This document shows, one piece after another, positions 25,322-35,203 of a stretch of DNA of 64,000 nucleotides (within the stretch, counting starts at the first letter, position 1; every line of letters starts with the position of its first letter). Below the pieces are notes generated by a model. The model was not told where the DNA came from. It saw only the letters and a list, made by a program, of their open reading frames with translations, and searched no databases. The stretch is from Arsukibacterium sp. UBA5043 (lineage in GTDB: Bacteria > Pseudomonadota > Gammaproteobacteria > Enterobacterales > Alteromonadaceae): positions 173,490 through 237,489 of the forward strand of contig DIBV01000017.1 in the NCBI GenBank assembly GCA_002415085.1, in the 5' to 3' direction. The position numbers and the translations under genes are program-made.

Positions 25322-26038
25322 TTACTCAATAAGGTCTTTCGGAATATCTGGCCGTAGCTCCTGCCAGATTTTACCGCTTTCAATACCATATTTCCTTACA
25401 GCCATTACCACTTCATCGTGCTTTCCTGCTTCAGCATACTGCTTTAACTGCGCATAATATTTGCGGGCCAATTCACGGGCAGCCGGATGAGAGAAGTAAA
25501 AGCGGGCTATTTTGTTATAAAGTCCGCGGAAACCATTTAATATCAGTACATATATCCGGTTGGAAGAATGCAACGCAAGTTCGTGGTTTAAATTATAATC
25601 AAACTCGGCAAATGCTGCCGGTGTATCATCAAGTACTTCGGCACCGGTAAAGGCCGCGATCACTTCCTGCTGATGCGTTTTAATTGCACCACGAATATAA
25701 ATAGCACTAATATTAGTGCGGGCTGACAACAAATCGTCAACCAGTTTAGGCATTTGATCTTCATCCAACCTGGCGAGGGTTTCAAGAATGTTAAGCCCAG
25801 AAGTTTCCCAGTAATTATTTACTTTGGTAGGCTTGCCATGCTGAATGGTCAGCCAGCCATCGCGCGCCAGACGCTGTAATACTTCGCGTAAGGTGGTTCG
25901 GGTTACACCAATCAGTTCCGACAGTTCACGTTCTGCCGGTAATATTGATCCGGGCGCAAATTTACCATTCCAGATCGAGTCCACTATATATTCTTCAGCA
26001 AAACCGGCAGGGCTTTGCGCTTTAATCAGATTGGTCAT
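25322..26038 (-). CDS. fadR: Fatty acid metabolism regulator FadR
   Basis: From the ATG at 26038 the product has 238 residues (E. coli 239) and is nearly identical to FadR in its N-terminal GntR winged helix: [43 protein letters not shown]. The C-terminal domain binds long-chain acyl-CoA and releases DNA. FadR represses beta-oxidation and activates unsaturated fatty acid synthesis. A matching operator lies upstream of fadI at 45456-45472. An open frame extending 47 codons further upstream is not homologous to FadR. It is divergent from dsbB, an arrangement I recall from Vibrio and Shewanella relatives. Confidence 0.96.
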   Translation of the reverse strand: MTNLIKAQSPAGFAEEYIVDSIWNGKFAPGSILPAERELSELIGVTRTTLREVLQRLARDGWLTIQHGKPTKVNNYWETSGLNILETLARLDEDQMPKLVDDLLSARTNISAIYIRGAIKTHQQEVIAAFTGAEVLDDTPAAFAEFDYNLNHELALHSSNRIYVLILNGFRGLYNKIARFYFSHPAARELARKYYAQLKQYAEAGKHDEVVMAVRKYGIESGKIWQELRPDIPKDLIE

Positions 26039-26210
26039 GCCAAAAAATCCGTCAGGGTCATTAGATAAGTTGACTGATTGTACCAGAGCGCTGCCAGTTA
26101 ACAAGTCGGTGTTTAAAATTAGCCACGGTGATGCAACACAACAATTGTGTAATGTGCATAAATCCCTTAAATTAGCCAATTAGCTGATTGTTAAACCATT
26201 AGGAACACCT

Positions 26211-26744
26211 ATGCTGGCTACAATAAAGAAAATATCGCGCCATCGCTTGTCCTGGTTTTTGCTGTTATTAAGCGCCCTGGCTTTACTTGCCAGCGGTTTA
26301 TATTTTCAATATGGCCTTAATCTGCAACCTTGCATAAAATGCATTTATATCAGAGCGGCGTTCGCCGGCATTCTGCTGGCTGGCCTGTTGGCAATGCTGG
26401 CGCCGCGGCAAAATGCGCTGCGCCTGCTCGCCCTGTTGTTATGGTTGACCAGCGCCGCTATTGGTCTTTATCACGCCTTGGCATTAGTAAATATTGAACA
26501 AACGCTTGCTGCCGGTGGCTTTAGCAGTTGCGCTTTATTTGCTGAATTTCCTAGCTGGTTAGCGCTGGATAAATGGCTGCCCAGCATATTTGAAGTTACT
26601 GGTAGTTGTGGCGCAGTTGACTGGCAGTTTTTAGGTCTGAGCATGGGGTACTGGAGTATGCTGATCCTGGCAGCTTATTTGCTTAGCGCCGTTGTGGTAT
26701 TAATTGGCCAGGCAGGCCGCATTTCCAATAACCCTTACCGGTAA
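26211..26744 (+). CDS. dsbB: Disulfide bond formation protein DsbB
   Basis: The 177-residue membrane protein has four predicted helices, the active C-I-K-C pair at 41 and 44 in the first periplasmic loop, and the second-loop pair Cys107 and Cys133. It reoxidises DsbA and passes electrons to quinones. The active pair is C-x-x-C with I-K rather than V-L as in E. coli. It is divergent from fadR and ends at a strong terminator, facing fklB. Confidence 0.95.
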   Translation: MLATIKKISRHRLSWFLLLLSALALLASGLYFQYGLNLQPCIKCIYIRAAFAGILLAGLLAMLAPRQNALRLLALLLWLTSAAIGLYHALALVNIEQTLAAGGFSSCALFAEFPSWLALDKWLPSIFEVTGSCGAVDWQFLGLSMGYWSMLILAAYLLSAVVVLIGQAGRISNNPYR

Positions 26745-26786
26745 CATTATCGGGTTAAAGCCGTAAACAGATCTTTTTACCCAAAA

Positions 26787-26810
26787 AAAGCCCTGCAGAT
26801 GCAGGGCTTT
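26787..26810. terminator. Bidirectional terminator between dsbB and fklB
   Basis: Perfect stem AAAGCCCTGC (26787-26796) and GCAGGGCTTT (26801-26810), loop AGAT, with A-rich sequence on the left flank. Confidence 0.9.
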
Positions 26811-26847
26811 GTATTTGGTGCGCTAAAAAAGCATTGTGCAGTAGTCG

Positions 26848-27465
26848 TTACAGAATAGCCAGCAACTCTACATCGAATACCAGGGTACTGTATGGGGCGA
26901 TAGCATTGCCTGCACCACGCTCGCCGTAGGCCAGGTTTTGCGGAACATACAAGCGTAATTTTGAACCTACTGCCATTAACTGTAGTGCTTCAGTCCAGCC
27001 GGCAATGACGCCTGAAACCGGAAATTCAGCTGGCTCGCCACGCTGATAAGAGCTGTCAAAAACGGTGCCATCAATCAGGGTACCATGGTAATGCGTGCGT
27101 ACCGTGGAAGCAGTAGTTGGTTTTTCGCCTTCAGCTGCTACCAATACTTCGTACTGTAAGCCAGAAGCGGTAACGGTAACTTCAGCACGCTTAGCGTTTT
27201 CTGTCAGAAACATTTCACCTGCTTCAGCCAGTGCCTTCGCTTTTTCCTGCTCTGCTGCCTGCATCCGCTCGCTGATCACACCAAACGCTGCGCGGATTTG
27301 CTCTTCGCTGACTTCAGGCTCTTGCTCGTTGTACGCTGCAGCTAAACCGGCTGCTACTGCAGTAATATCTAAGCCATCAAATGGGTTGTCGGCTAATTGC
27401 TGGCCCATTTGTAAACCAATACCATAGCTGGCGTGTTGTTCTAGCGTTGCATATTTATCAGACAT
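26848..27465 (-). CDS. fklB: FKBP-type peptidyl-prolyl isomerase FklB (FKBP22)
   Basis: The ATG at 27465 has AGTGGAA upstream and gives 205 residues collinear with E. coli FKBP22. It has an N-terminal dimerisation region (A-S-Y-G-I-G-L-Q-M-G-Q-Q-L), a long charged helix, and a C-terminal FKBP domain (Y-H-G-T-L-I-D-G-T-V-F-D-S-S, G-W-T-E-A-L, Y-G-E-R-G-A-G, F-D-V-E-L-L). It catalyses prolyl cis-trans isomerisation as a V-shaped dimer in the cytoplasm. A 33-codon upstream extension is not conserved. It is the third gene of a probable operon with the ATP-NAD kinase-like gene and yfcL. Confidence 0.95.
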   Translation of the reverse strand: MSDKYATLEQHASYGIGLQMGQQLADNPFDGLDITAVAAGLAAAYNEQEPEVSEEQIRAAFGVISERMQAAEQEKAKALAEAGEMFLTENAKRAEVTVTASGLQYEVLVAAEGEKPTTASTVRTHYHGTLIDGTVFDSSYQRGEPAEFPVSGVIAGWTEALQLMAVGSKLRLYVPQNLAYGERGAGNAIAPYSTLVFDVELLAIL

Positions 27466-27570
27466 AAATTCCACTTTTGCTGGGCTGTTGACAGCAGATG
27501 CTTGCCAGACAGCAATTAAAATCGGCGAACATACTAACCTATCAAGCTGCGAATGTCTCGCCACAGACGC

Positions 27571-27855
27571 TCATAACGCCTGTACCTGCTGCCATAGCTG
27601 TTCAACATGTGCTTGATCGTCACTGGCCAGTTCGCCGCTGGCAATGGCTTTTGCCAGGCTCTGCTCTACCCATATGCATAATTGTGGCTTGTTGAAGGGT
27701 TCTGCCGCCACTTCCAGACTGCCGACAGCTAAATCAAAATGGCCCCGTAAGTAACCAGCCGCAAACAACTGGTCGTCAGTTGCCTGCGGGATCAGGCCAT
27801 CAAAAAAATCGGCCACGGTATCAATATACTGCTCTGGTTTTGCTAATTGATTCAT
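27571..27855 (-). CDS. yfcL: YfcL family protein
   Basis: The 94-residue all-helical acidic protein matches YfcL. It has A-D-F-F-D-G-L-I, then A-T-D-D-Q-L-F-A-A-G-Y-L-R-G-H-F-D-L-A-V, and a C-terminal V-E-Q-S-L-A-K-A-I-A-S-G-E-L segment. Function is unknown. It starts one base after the stop of the ATP-NAD kinase-like gene, so translation is probably coupled. In enterobacteria yfcL sits in the aroC operon region; aroC is about 4 kb away here. Confidence 0.85.
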   Translation of the reverse strand: MNQLAKPEQYIDTVADFFDGLIPQATDDQLFAAGYLRGHFDLAVGSLEVAAEPFNKPQLCIWVEQSLAKAIASGELASDDQAHVEQLWQQVQAL

Positions 27856-27856
27856 G

Positions 27857-28987
27857 CTACTCCTCGTCCTGATAACCTAAACGGTAAATTACGTAGTCGT
27901 TATAGCCGGTCAGCACATTAAGCAAACCGTGTAAGGCTTTATCCAGTGCCTGATCACCAGTGTCACTCAGTAGTGGCCGGCCATTTAATTGTTGTAGTTT
28001 GGTTTTGGTGGCCAGCAAAATCATATTCTCCCGACCAATCGCTTTAATAACAGCCGGTGACAGTTGCTGATTGCCACGCCCGAATACATGGCCCTGACCA
28101 CCAATAAGCGTAATGACTAACTTACTGGGGTAACCCGTCACCAGTTCCAGCAATTCTGTGGCGGTAACATCACTGGCAATCAGCTCACCGTTCTCGACGA
28201 CATCAACCCCCAGTAAAGTGTTTGGCAGGCCCAGCTCTGTCATCACTGCAGCGACTGTACTGCCTGATCCCATTACATACCGAATATTATCTTCCATTAA
28301 ACTGGCCACATAGGCCGCTAAATCGTCCAGCACCAGCTCTTCCGACTCTTTGCCTGCAGCCTTAACGCTCTGCACGTAACGCAGTTCTGATGGAATGCGC
28401 ATTTCCCCATAACGACGGGCTTTGACCACACCATCCCGAAATGCAGTTTCGTCAATATCCATCACCGGAGCTTCCGCCAGAGTAACCAGCTCACCGCTAA
28501 TTAACCGCTGTAGCAGTTTGCCGGCAGCCTGCGGTGAAATAGCATAAACACCCGAATGAATTTTACAGCCAGCAGGCACACCTAATACCGTGGTCTTATC
28601 AGCAAGCACACTGCATAAGTTACGGGCGGTGCCATCACCGCCGGCAAACAACAGCAGATCGACGCCCTGCGCAGCGATGGCCAGCGCAGCCTGCTCAGTA
28701 TCAGCCGCCACGGTAGGATAAGTTGGCGGCACATAACACACCTGATAATTCAGCCCCAGTTGCTGACACACATCAGCGCCCATGTCACCGGCTGCAGTTA
28801 CCACATTAAACTGATTTTTTAATGAAAGTAGCTGCTGTAATGCGACATGAGTACGTTGCCCCGCCATAGGCACAGCTCCGCGAGCCAATGCTTCTGCGGC
28901 CATGCCGTCACTGCCCTTCAGCGCCACACTGCCGCCAAGGCCCGCCAGCGGATTAATAATAAGCCCTAACCGAAATGGATTTATCAT
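27857..28987 (-). CDS. ATP-NAD/AcoX kinase family protein
   Basis: The ATG at 28987 starts a 376-residue protein with N-P-L-A-G-L-G-G-S and the diacylglycerol/NAD-kinase-type G-G-D-G-T-A-R-N motif near residue 100. Later G-x-G-S-T and I-G-G-Q-G-H-V-F-G-R-G-N-Q-Q-L segments are typical of AcoX-type ATP-NAD kinases. It is not the canonical NadK of about 290 residues. Substrate is unproven and may be NAD or another polyol compound. A 34-codon extension upstream lacks conservation. It is followed one base later by yfcL and is divergent from the aldehyde dehydrogenase gene. Confidence 0.85.
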   Translation of the reverse strand: MINPFRLGLIINPLAGLGGSVALKGSDGMAAEALARGAVPMAGQRTHVALQQLLSLKNQFNVVTAAGDMGADVCQQLGLNYQVCYVPPTYPTVAADTEQAALAIAAQGVDLLLFAGGDGTARNLCSVLADKTTVLGVPAGCKIHSGVYAISPQAAGKLLQRLISGELVTLAEAPVMDIDETAFRDGVVKARRYGEMRIPSELRYVQSVKAAGKESEELVLDDLAAYVASLMEDNIRYVMGSGSTVAAVMTELGLPNTLLGVDVVENGELIASDVTATELLELVTGYPSKLVITLIGGQGHVFGRGNQQLSPAVIKAIGRENMILLATKTKLQQLNGRPLLSDTGDQALDKALHGLLNVLTGYNDYVIYRLGYQDEE

Positions 28988-29178
28988 AGGTTCAGTTGTA
29001 TCCGGATAGCTGTCTGCCAATGGCGCGCATTGTAACGACTTCCACCGTGCTTGCCCAGTATTGCCGCTCTGCGCTCCCTGCCAGCTCATAGTTCTTTGGC
29101 AATGACGAAGCGTGCTTGCTGCACTGGTCTGACTGGTTTAGAGTACAGTTAGACTTTTACCACTTTCCAGGGAAAACG

Positions 29179-30582
29179 ATGTCAGCACTTCAGCTGCAAT
29201 TTGCGCAACTAAAACAAGCTTACAGCCATAGCCCTTATCCGGATTATCAACAACGCCGGCAACAGCTGACTGCGCTGCGTCAGGCTATCTCACAACACGG
29301 CGACGCACTGTGTACTGCCGTGAGCGAGGATTTTGGCTATCGCAGCAGCGATGAAACCCGCTTACTGGAAATTATGCCGTCGCTAAGCGGGATTGATTAC
29401 CATAAAAAGCAGTTAAAAAGCTGGCTCAAACCTGAAAAACGGCATGTTCACTATAGTTTTATGCCCGCCAGCAACCGGGTGATGGTGCAGCCGCTGGGTG
29501 TGGTTGGCATTATCGTGCCGTGGAATTACCCTGTTTATCTGGCACTGGGCCCGTTGATGGCCGCCATTGCCGCCGGCAACAAAGCGATGTTGAAATTATC
29601 GGAGTACACGCCGGCAACCAATAAAGTGCTGACAGCCATATGCCAGCAGGCCCTGGCAGCAGATGTCATGGTGATTGAAGGGGATGCTGAGATAGCGGCT
29701 GAGTTTTCGCGCCTGCCTTTTGATCACTTGTTGTTTACCGGCTCTACCGCGGTTGGCCGCAAAGTGATGCAGGCCGCTGCGGCAAATCTGACCCCGGTGA
29801 CGCTGGAGCTCGGTGGTAAGAGCCCGGTGGTGATTGCACCTGATGCTGATATCGGGCAGATCGCAAAACGTATTTTGTTTGGTAAAACCGCCAATGCCGG
29901 TCAGACCTGCGTGGCGCCCGACTATGTGCTGGTACCGGCTGACAAACTGGAATTGTTAATTTCTGAACTATGTCAGGCATTTAGCGCGTTTTATCCGGAT
30001 TTTGCCACTAACCCCGATTACAGCGCGATAATAAATAAAGCACAGTACCAGCGGCTGATGACCATGCTTGAACATGCCCACAGCAGCGGTGCCCGGGTGA
30101 TTAATTGTGACCTTAACAGTGACGCTGCAACCGTTAACAGTGAACGGCGCCTGGCGCTACAGTTAATTGTTGGTGCTGATGACAACAGTAATTTAATGGA
30201 GCAGGAAATATTTGGTCCCTTGTTGCCATTAATTCCCTACCATACCCTTGCTGAAGCCCTGGATTATATTCAGCAGCGACCAAGGCCTTTGGCGCTGTAT
30301 TTAATGAGCAACGATAGCGATACCCAGCAACAGGTACTGAAACAAACCCATGTCGGCGGTGTTTGTATCAATGACACCCTGGTCCATGTGGCACAGGACG
30401 ACCTGCCATTTGGCGGCATTGGCCCGTCAGGTTTAGGTAATTACCATGGCAAAGAAGGTTTTCTGCGGTTTTCTCATCAGAAAGCAATCCATCAGAAGGG
30501 GTGGTTTAACAGCGGCCGGTTTATTTATCCGCCGTTTAACCGCAAAATGTTTAAAGCCATACTGAGCTGGTTAACCCGTTAA
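29179..30582 (+). CDS. Aldehyde dehydrogenase (coniferyl aldehyde dehydrogenase type)
   Basis: The ATG at 29179, with a GGGAAAA ribosome-binding site, gives 467 residues, the length of class 3-like and coniferyl aldehyde dehydrogenases. Visible motifs are the Rossmann loop F-T-G-S-T-A-V-G, the general-base region L-E-L-G-G-K-S-P, the catalytic cysteine in A-G-Q-T-C-V-A-P, and E-I-F-G-P-L-L-P. It oxidises aldehydes to acids with NAD(P). The C-terminal basic hydrophobic tail suggests membrane association. Aromatic aldehyde specificity is inferred from overall resemblance to CalB-type enzymes. It is divergent from the ATP-NAD kinase operon. Confidence 0.88.
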   Translation: MSALQLQFAQLKQAYSHSPYPDYQQRRQQLTALRQAISQHGDALCTAVSEDFGYRSSDETRLLEIMPSLSGIDYHKKQLKSWLKPEKRHVHYSFMPASNRVMVQPLGVVGIIVPWNYPVYLALGPLMAAIAAGNKAMLKLSEYTPATNKVLTAICQQALAADVMVIEGDAEIAAEFSRLPFDHLLFTGSTAVGRKVMQAAAANLTPVTLELGGKSPVVIAPDADIGQIAKRILFGKTANAGQTCVAPDYVLVPADKLELLISELCQAFSAFYPDFATNPDYSAIINKAQYQRLMTMLEHAHSSGARVINCDLNSDAATVNSERRLALQLIVGADDNSNLMEQEIFGPLLPLIPYHTLAEALDYIQQRPRPLALYLMSNDSDTQQQVLKQTHVGGVCINDTLVHVAQDDLPFGGIGPSGLGNYHGKEGFLRFSHQKAIHQKGWFNSGRFIYPPFNRKMFKAILSWLTR

Positions 30583-30655
30583 AAATAAGGTAGTACGAAA
30601 GTACACCAGCCACCCTGCTTTGGTTTCTGAGCAGGCTTCAGCAAATACCTGCTTT

Positions 30656-31816
30656 TTATTCTATATTCGCGATATTTTTCGGCAAGGTTAACACCAACAG
30701 GCAGGCCAGCAGGGCAAAGCCGGCGGCGAAGATAAAGGTTTGCGCTGCACCAGCACCATTTTGCCAGCTTAAACCGGCCAGATAAGCACCGATAGCCCCA
30801 CCGCCGCCGAAAATAAGCCCGGCATAAATGGCTTGGCCCCGGCCGCGCTGGGCTTTGGGAAATACCTGCTGAATAAACTGCATGGCGCAGCTGTGGGCGA
30901 TAGCAAAACTGCCGGCATGCAGCAACATACTCAGGGCCAGCAACCAAGCAGAGTCCGCCAGCAGTGCCACCATTAACCAGCGAATGGCAGTTAAGCCATA
31001 ACAAATACCTAACAGGGTGCGATAGCTGCGGTTGCGCATAATACGTCCGGCAAAGTAAAACGCGACGATTTCTGCCGCTACCGCCAGGCTTATCAGTAAA
31101 CCGGTCTGGCTGCCGCTATAACCTAAATCCCTGCTGTACAGAGTGAAAAAGCCGTAAAAAGGTGCAAAACTGATTTGCATCAGCAGTGCCGCCCCCATAA
31201 AAATCCATAAAACCCGGTGTTTTAATAGTTGCCGGTAAGACAGGCTTGCTGCTGTGGCATCATAGTCCGGCCTCAGCGTGGGTAAATTAAACAGACAAAA
31301 TACCAGCAGTAATAAAAATGCCAGTGCGGTGGCAGGCATAAACTCACTACCATACAACTGATAAAACCAGCCACCCAGCATCACCAGCACAATATAACCC
31401 ACGCTGCCGGCCGAGCGGATCCGGCTGTACTGCTCTGTATCGTTATTCAAAAATAAAAAAGTGGAGACTTCCAGCTGCGGTAATATAGCGGTCCAGAAAA
31501 AACTGAATAACGCCAGAGCGGCCAGTAATAGGCCAAAACCGCCATTGATAAAGCTGCCAAGCCAGCCAATACAAGCCAGCACCGCGCCCAACTGCATAAC
31601 AACTAACGGCTTACTGCTGCGCTCAGCCAGGCCAGCCCAGATAGCCGGCCCGATAATACGGGTGGCGGTGACGATAGCCAGCATCAGGCCTATTTGGCGC
31701 GAGTCAAAGCCGCGGCCATCCAGAAACAGGCCCAGGTAAGGTACAAAAATGCCAAGTACGCCAAAATACGTGAAGTAAGCCAGCGCTAACGCCGGCCTGG
31801 CAGCGAGAAGTGTCAT
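30656..31816 (-). CDS. MFS transporter (HcaT/LacY-like)
   Basis: This 386-residue protein has about 12 hydrophobic helices and belongs to the MFS_1-like group of proton symporters that includes HcaT (3-phenylpropionate). It begins A-Y-F-T-Y-F-G-V-L-G-I-F-V-P-Y-L-G and has the charged cytoplasmic loop after helix 2, R-G-F-D-S-R-Q-I-G. Substrate unknown. The gene follows aroC by 21 bases on the same strand, so prmB-aroC-MFS is a likely operon, as in Shewanella relatives. It is convergent with the aldehyde dehydrogenase gene. Confidence 0.85.
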   Translation of the reverse strand: MTLLAARPALALAYFTYFGVLGIFVPYLGLFLDGRGFDSRQIGLMLAIVTATRIIGPAIWAGLAERSSKPLVVMQLGAVLACIGWLGSFINGGFGLLLAALALFSFFWTAILPQLEVSTFLFLNNDTEQYSRIRSAGSVGYIVLVMLGGWFYQLYGSEFMPATALAFLLLLVFCLFNLPTLRPDYDATAASLSYRQLLKHRVLWIFMGAALLMQISFAPFYGFFTLYSRDLGYSGSQTGLLISLAVAAEIVAFYFAGRIMRNRSYRTLLGICYGLTAIRWLMVALLADSAWLLALSMLLHAGSFAIAHSCAMQFIQQVFPKAQRGRGQAIYAGLIFGGGGAIGAYLAGLSWQNGAGAAQTFIFAAGFALLACLLVLTLPKNIANIE

Positions 31817-31837
31817 AAGGTCCTGAGCGCGGCTTGG

Positions 31838-32938
31838 TTATCGGTTAGCTCTGGCAATATCCGGGGTGCTGACGCTGACGCCGGCATTTTGCGCCCGGTG
31901 TCGCAGCAGATGATCCATTAATACAATTGCCAGCATTGCTTCAGCAATGGGCACGGCCCGGATCCCGACACAAGGGTCGTGCCGGCCTTTGGTTACAATA
32001 TCCACCACGTCGCCATCCACATTAATGCTTTTACCCGGGATGCTGATACTGGAGGTAGGTTTTAACGCCATACTGACCATAATATCCTGGCCGGACGATA
32101 TACCGCCTAACGTACCGCCGGCATGGTTGGAGCTGAACCCTTGTGGCGTTAACGCATCGCGATCGGTTGAACCGCGCTGTTCTACCACCGCAAAGCCATC
32201 ACCAATTTCCACAGCTTTAACGGCATTGATACTCATCATGGCATGGGCAATATCGGCATCCAGCCGGTCAAAAACGGGCTCGCCGAGCCCGACGGGCATA
32301 CCCGTTGCCACCACATTCACTCTGGCGCCTACTGAGTCACCGTCTTTCTTAAGCTGGCGCATATACTCATCCAGCTCGGCAATTTTATCCGGATCCGGGC
32401 AAAAAAACGGGTTATTTGCTATTTCATCCCAGTTGAGTGTTTCCGCTTTAACCGGGCCTAACTGCGCCAGATAGCCACGAATTACGATGCCACAGTGTTC
32501 TTTTAAATACTTTTTAGCAATAGCCCCCGCCGCTACCCGCACCGCGGTTTCGCGCGCCGATGAGCGGCCGCCGCCACGGTAATCCCGGATGCCGAATTTA
32601 TGCCAGTAGGTATAATCAGCATGGCCTGGCCGGAACAAATCCTTGATATTAGAATAATCCTGGGAGCGCTGATCAGTATTTTCAATTAATAAACCAATGC
32701 TGGCACCGGTAGTGGTATCTTCAAACACGCCAGATAGAATTTTCACCTGGTCTTCTTCCCGCCGCGCTGTAGTGTAGCGTGAAGTACCGGGTTTGCGCCG
32801 ATCTAAATCCAGTTGTAAATCGTCAACCGTTAAACTCATTCCCGGTGGACAGCCATCGACAATACCACCGATGGCCGGGCCATGGCTTTCACCAAAAGTG
32901 GTAACTTTAAACAACTGACCAATGCTGTTGCCGGCCAT
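31838..32938 (-). CDS. aroC: Chorismate synthase AroC
   Basis: The 366-residue product is a full-length chorismate synthase. It has [10 protein letters not shown] at 16-25, [10 protein letters not shown], and [11 protein letters not shown] with the FMN-binding region. It ends with G-R-H-D-P-C-V and D-H-L-L-R-H-R-A. It converts EPSP to chorismate, the last common step of aromatic amino acid, folate and quinone synthesis, using reduced FMN. Its ATG directly abuts the prmB stop, so the two are translationally coupled. Confidence 0.98.
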   Translation of the reverse strand: MAGNSIGQLFKVTTFGESHGPAIGGIVDGCPPGMSLTVDDLQLDLDRRKPGTSRYTTARREEDQVKILSGVFEDTTTGASIGLLIENTDQRSQDYSNIKDLFRPGHADYTYWHKFGIRDYRGGGRSSARETAVRVAAGAIAKKYLKEHCGIVIRGYLAQLGPVKAETLNWDEIANNPFFCPDPDKIAELDEYMRQLKKDGDSVGARVNVVATGMPVGLGEPVFDRLDADIAHAMMSINAVKAVEIGDGFAVVEQRGSTDRDALTPQGFSSNHAGGTLGGISSGQDIMVSMALKPTSSISIPGKSINVDGDVVDIVTKGRHDPCVGIRAVPIAEAMLAIVLMDHLLRHRAQNAGVSVSTPDIARANR

Positions 32939-33889
32939 TTAGCTCTCCTCGAACAAGTGTTGATAAGCGATCAACTGCGCTTTACTCAGCGCAAATACAC
33001 CAAGACCACCAGCAGCAAACTCAAGCCAGTTAAATTGGACGTCTGGATACCTATCCTGCAATTCAACCATACTATTGCCGACTTCACAAACTAAAAACCC
33101 CTGCTCAGTTAAATGGGCGGCAGAGTGAGCCAAAATACGCCGGGTAAGTTCGAGACCATCATGGCCAGAGGCCAGACCCAGTTCAGGCTCGTGCCGGTAT
33201 TCCTCTGGAAGATCAGCCATATCATCTGCATCAACATAAGGTGGGTTGGTCACAATTAAATCGTATTGTTGACCGGAAAGGGCCTCATAACCATCCGATA
33301 GAATCGGATATACCCGATCCAGTAAGCCATGCTCATTAATATTAATATCAGCCACGGCTAACGCGTCAGGGCTGATATCAACCGCATCCACCTGGGCATC
33401 GGGAAAGGCGTAAGCACAGGCAATGGCTATACATCCGGAGCCAGTGCACAAGTCAAGGATCCGCTCTGGCGCTGCGACCCATTCCAAACGACTGAACTTT
33501 TCCTTAATCAGCTCTGCAATCGGTGAGCGCGGCACCAGTACCCGCTGATCAACATAAAACGGTAAGTTACAAAAATAGGCCTGATGAGTCAGGTAGGCAG
33601 CAGGCATGCGCAGCTCTATCCGCTGCGACAGCATATCAACAAAAGCACGCCGCTCAGGTTTGGTTAGCCTGACATTCAGTAATTTATCATCGGTCAGGGG
33701 TGGTAAAAACAAACAGTGGGCCAACAGGGTTGCGGCTTCATCCCAGGGGTTATCAGTGCCATGTCCGAAATAAACACCGGCTTCATTAAAGCGACTTACC
33801 GCAAAACGCAGCCAGTCATGCACGGTAATCAACGCCTCAAGCGCTTCATCAATATCAGATTCTGAAAACATTGGGTTTAATTCGGCCAT
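32939..33889 (-). CDS. prmB: Ribosomal protein L3 N5-glutamine methyltransferase PrmB
   Basis: The 316-residue protein has a helical N-terminal domain and an SAM-dependent methyltransferase fold. Motifs are [23 protein letters not shown] and the glutamine-binding N-P-P-Y. It methylates Gln150 of ribosomal protein L3 during 50S assembly. It is the head of the prmB-aroC-MFS operon and is divergent from smrB, an arrangement conserved in enterobacteria and Shewanella. Confidence 0.96.
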   Translation of the reverse strand: MAELNPMFSESDIDEALEALITVHDWLRFAVSRFNEAGVYFGHGTDNPWDEAATLLAHCLFLPPLTDDKLLNVRLTKPERRAFVDMLSQRIELRMPAAYLTHQAYFCNLPFYVDQRVLVPRSPIAELIKEKFSRLEWVAAPERILDLCTGSGCIAIACAYAFPDAQVDAVDISPDALAVADININEHGLLDRVYPILSDGYEALSGQQYDLIVTNPPYVDADDMADLPEEYRHEPELGLASGHDGLELTRRILAHSAAHLTEQGFLVCEVGNSMVELQDRYPDVQFNWLEFAAGGLGVFALSKAQLIAYQHLFEES

Positions 33890-33939
33890 CTCAGTATTCG
33901 CTCTTTGTAAAAAATGGGCAGATTGTATAGACTTGCGCG

Positions 33940-34500
33940 ATGCAACGAAAGAAGCTTTCTCCTCAAGCCCGTTTATCTGCCGAAGACAGCGACCTTTTCC
34001 GCCAGTCGGTTACGGACGCTCGCCCGTTATTGCAAGACAAGATAGCCCCAGTTAGCAGAGCCAGCAAGAAAAAAGCCCGGCCTGCATTAAATATGCCGCA
34101 GCACGATCAGGATCTTTTTTATTTCTCTGATGGCTATGAAGGCGTTATCAGTGATGGCGGTTCGCAATCTTATGTCCAGCCCGGCGATGATCCCAGATTA
34201 GCCGGGCGCTTAAAACGAGCGGAGTTTCAACCACAGGTCGTACTTGATTTACATGGATTAACTCAGCTTCAGGCAAAAAGCGAACTGGCAGGCTTACTGG
34301 CATATTGTCAACAGCAACAGTTTAATTGTGCCTGCGTAGTGCATGGTAAAGGTTTGGGTATCCTGGCGCGCAAAGTGCCAAACTGGCTTATTCAGCATCC
34401 TAATGTGCGGGCATTTCATACTGCACCAAAAAGCTGGGGCAAACATGGTGCTTTGTTGCTGTTGCTGAAAATTAATCAGCCTGACGCTGAGCTACGTTAG
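33940..34500 (+). CDS. smrB: Endonuclease SmrB
   Basis: The 186-residue product has a flexible N-terminal region and a C-terminal Smr domain with [20 protein letters not shown] and [14 protein letters not shown]. SmrB cleaves mRNA between collided ribosomes and feeds tmRNA rescue. Its position next to prmB is the usual one. It is convergent with sixA, with only 9 bases between the stops. Confidence 0.95.
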   Translation: MQRKKLSPQARLSAEDSDLFRQSVTDARPLLQDKIAPVSRASKKKARPALNMPQHDQDLFYFSDGYEGVISDGGSQSYVQPGDDPRLAGRLKRAEFQPQVVLDLHGLTQLQAKSELAGLLAYCQQQQFNCACVVHGKGLGILARKVPNWLIQHPNVRAFHTAPKSWGKHGALLLLLKINQPDAELR

Positions 34501-34509
34501 TCACCAGGT

Positions 34510-34998
34510 TCAGCTTGATAAAATCACCAACTCTTGCGGCGCCACTTTTTCAACGATATGCCCCCCCTTCGCTGGCTGATAATCAATACAACACAACGAA
34601 GCTGTACTGAACACGGGTGTTTGTCCCGGCTGCGTCAGCGCTTCTACCAGAAAGCTCACCAGTGGCATATGCGACACCAGCAAAATACGGGCATCAGGTT
34701 GCTCACTTAGCCTGGCATCTATAGCATCAAGCATACCCCTGACACTGCCTTCCGGAACCAGTTGCTGCTGAGTTTCCAACTGACAGTCCGCCCCTTGCTT
34801 ACTACGCATAATTTCGGCAGTCTGTGCAGTGCGTAAATAAGGGCTAAGCCAGATATAAGTGAAGGAGCGATAGCAATTTTGCAGCCACTGCGCCATATGC
34901 AAGGATTCCCGCTTTCCGATTGCGGTAAGCTGCCGCTGACTATCCTGCTCAGTAAAAGGCTCGGCTTCCCCGTGACGCATAATAACAATGTTAACCAT
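34510..34998 (-). CDS. sixA: Phosphohistidine phosphatase SixA
   Basis: The 162-residue protein has the R-H-G catalytic motif at 8-10, a central L-S-P-Y-L-R-T-A-Q-T-A-E and the second histidine in L-L-V-S-H-M-P-L-V. SixA removes phosphate from histidines of phosphotransfer proteins; E. coli SixA acts on ArcB and the nitrogen PTS. It is close to smrB. In E. coli sixA lies next to fadJ, which is 7 kb away here. Confidence 0.93.
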   Translation of the reverse strand: MVNIVIMRHGEAEPFTEQDSQRQLTAIGKRESLHMAQWLQNCYRSFTYIWLSPYLRTAQTAEIMRSKQGADCQLETQQQLVPEGSVRGMLDAIDARLSEQPDARILLVSHMPLVSFLVEALTQPGQTPVFSTASLCCIDYQPAKGGHIVEKVAPQELVILSS

Positions 34999-35203
34999 TT
35001 ATATTGATACCGTACTACTTAGTCAGTGCGTTTTTGTTTGCCATTGTTAAAAAGCATACGCTGGGCAAAAATTGTGCGCTATGATAAAGAAACTCTGACA
35101 TTAACGTAACTGCTATTAACGCATAACGTAACGTCTGTTTATTACTAAATGCTATCAAAAATCGGAAATCTTGCAGTACTACCATACCGACATAGGACTA
35201 TTT

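Noticed and set aside
26098-26114. AACAAGTCGG as a FadR operator in front of fadR/dsbB
   Set aside because: Only one half matches the GGTCnGACC palindrome. The second half is absent.
26039-26179. 47-codon N-terminal extension of FadR
   Set aside because: FadR proteins start at the M-x-x-I-K-A-Q-S region. The extension has no homology and would occupy the divergent fadR/dsbB promoter region.
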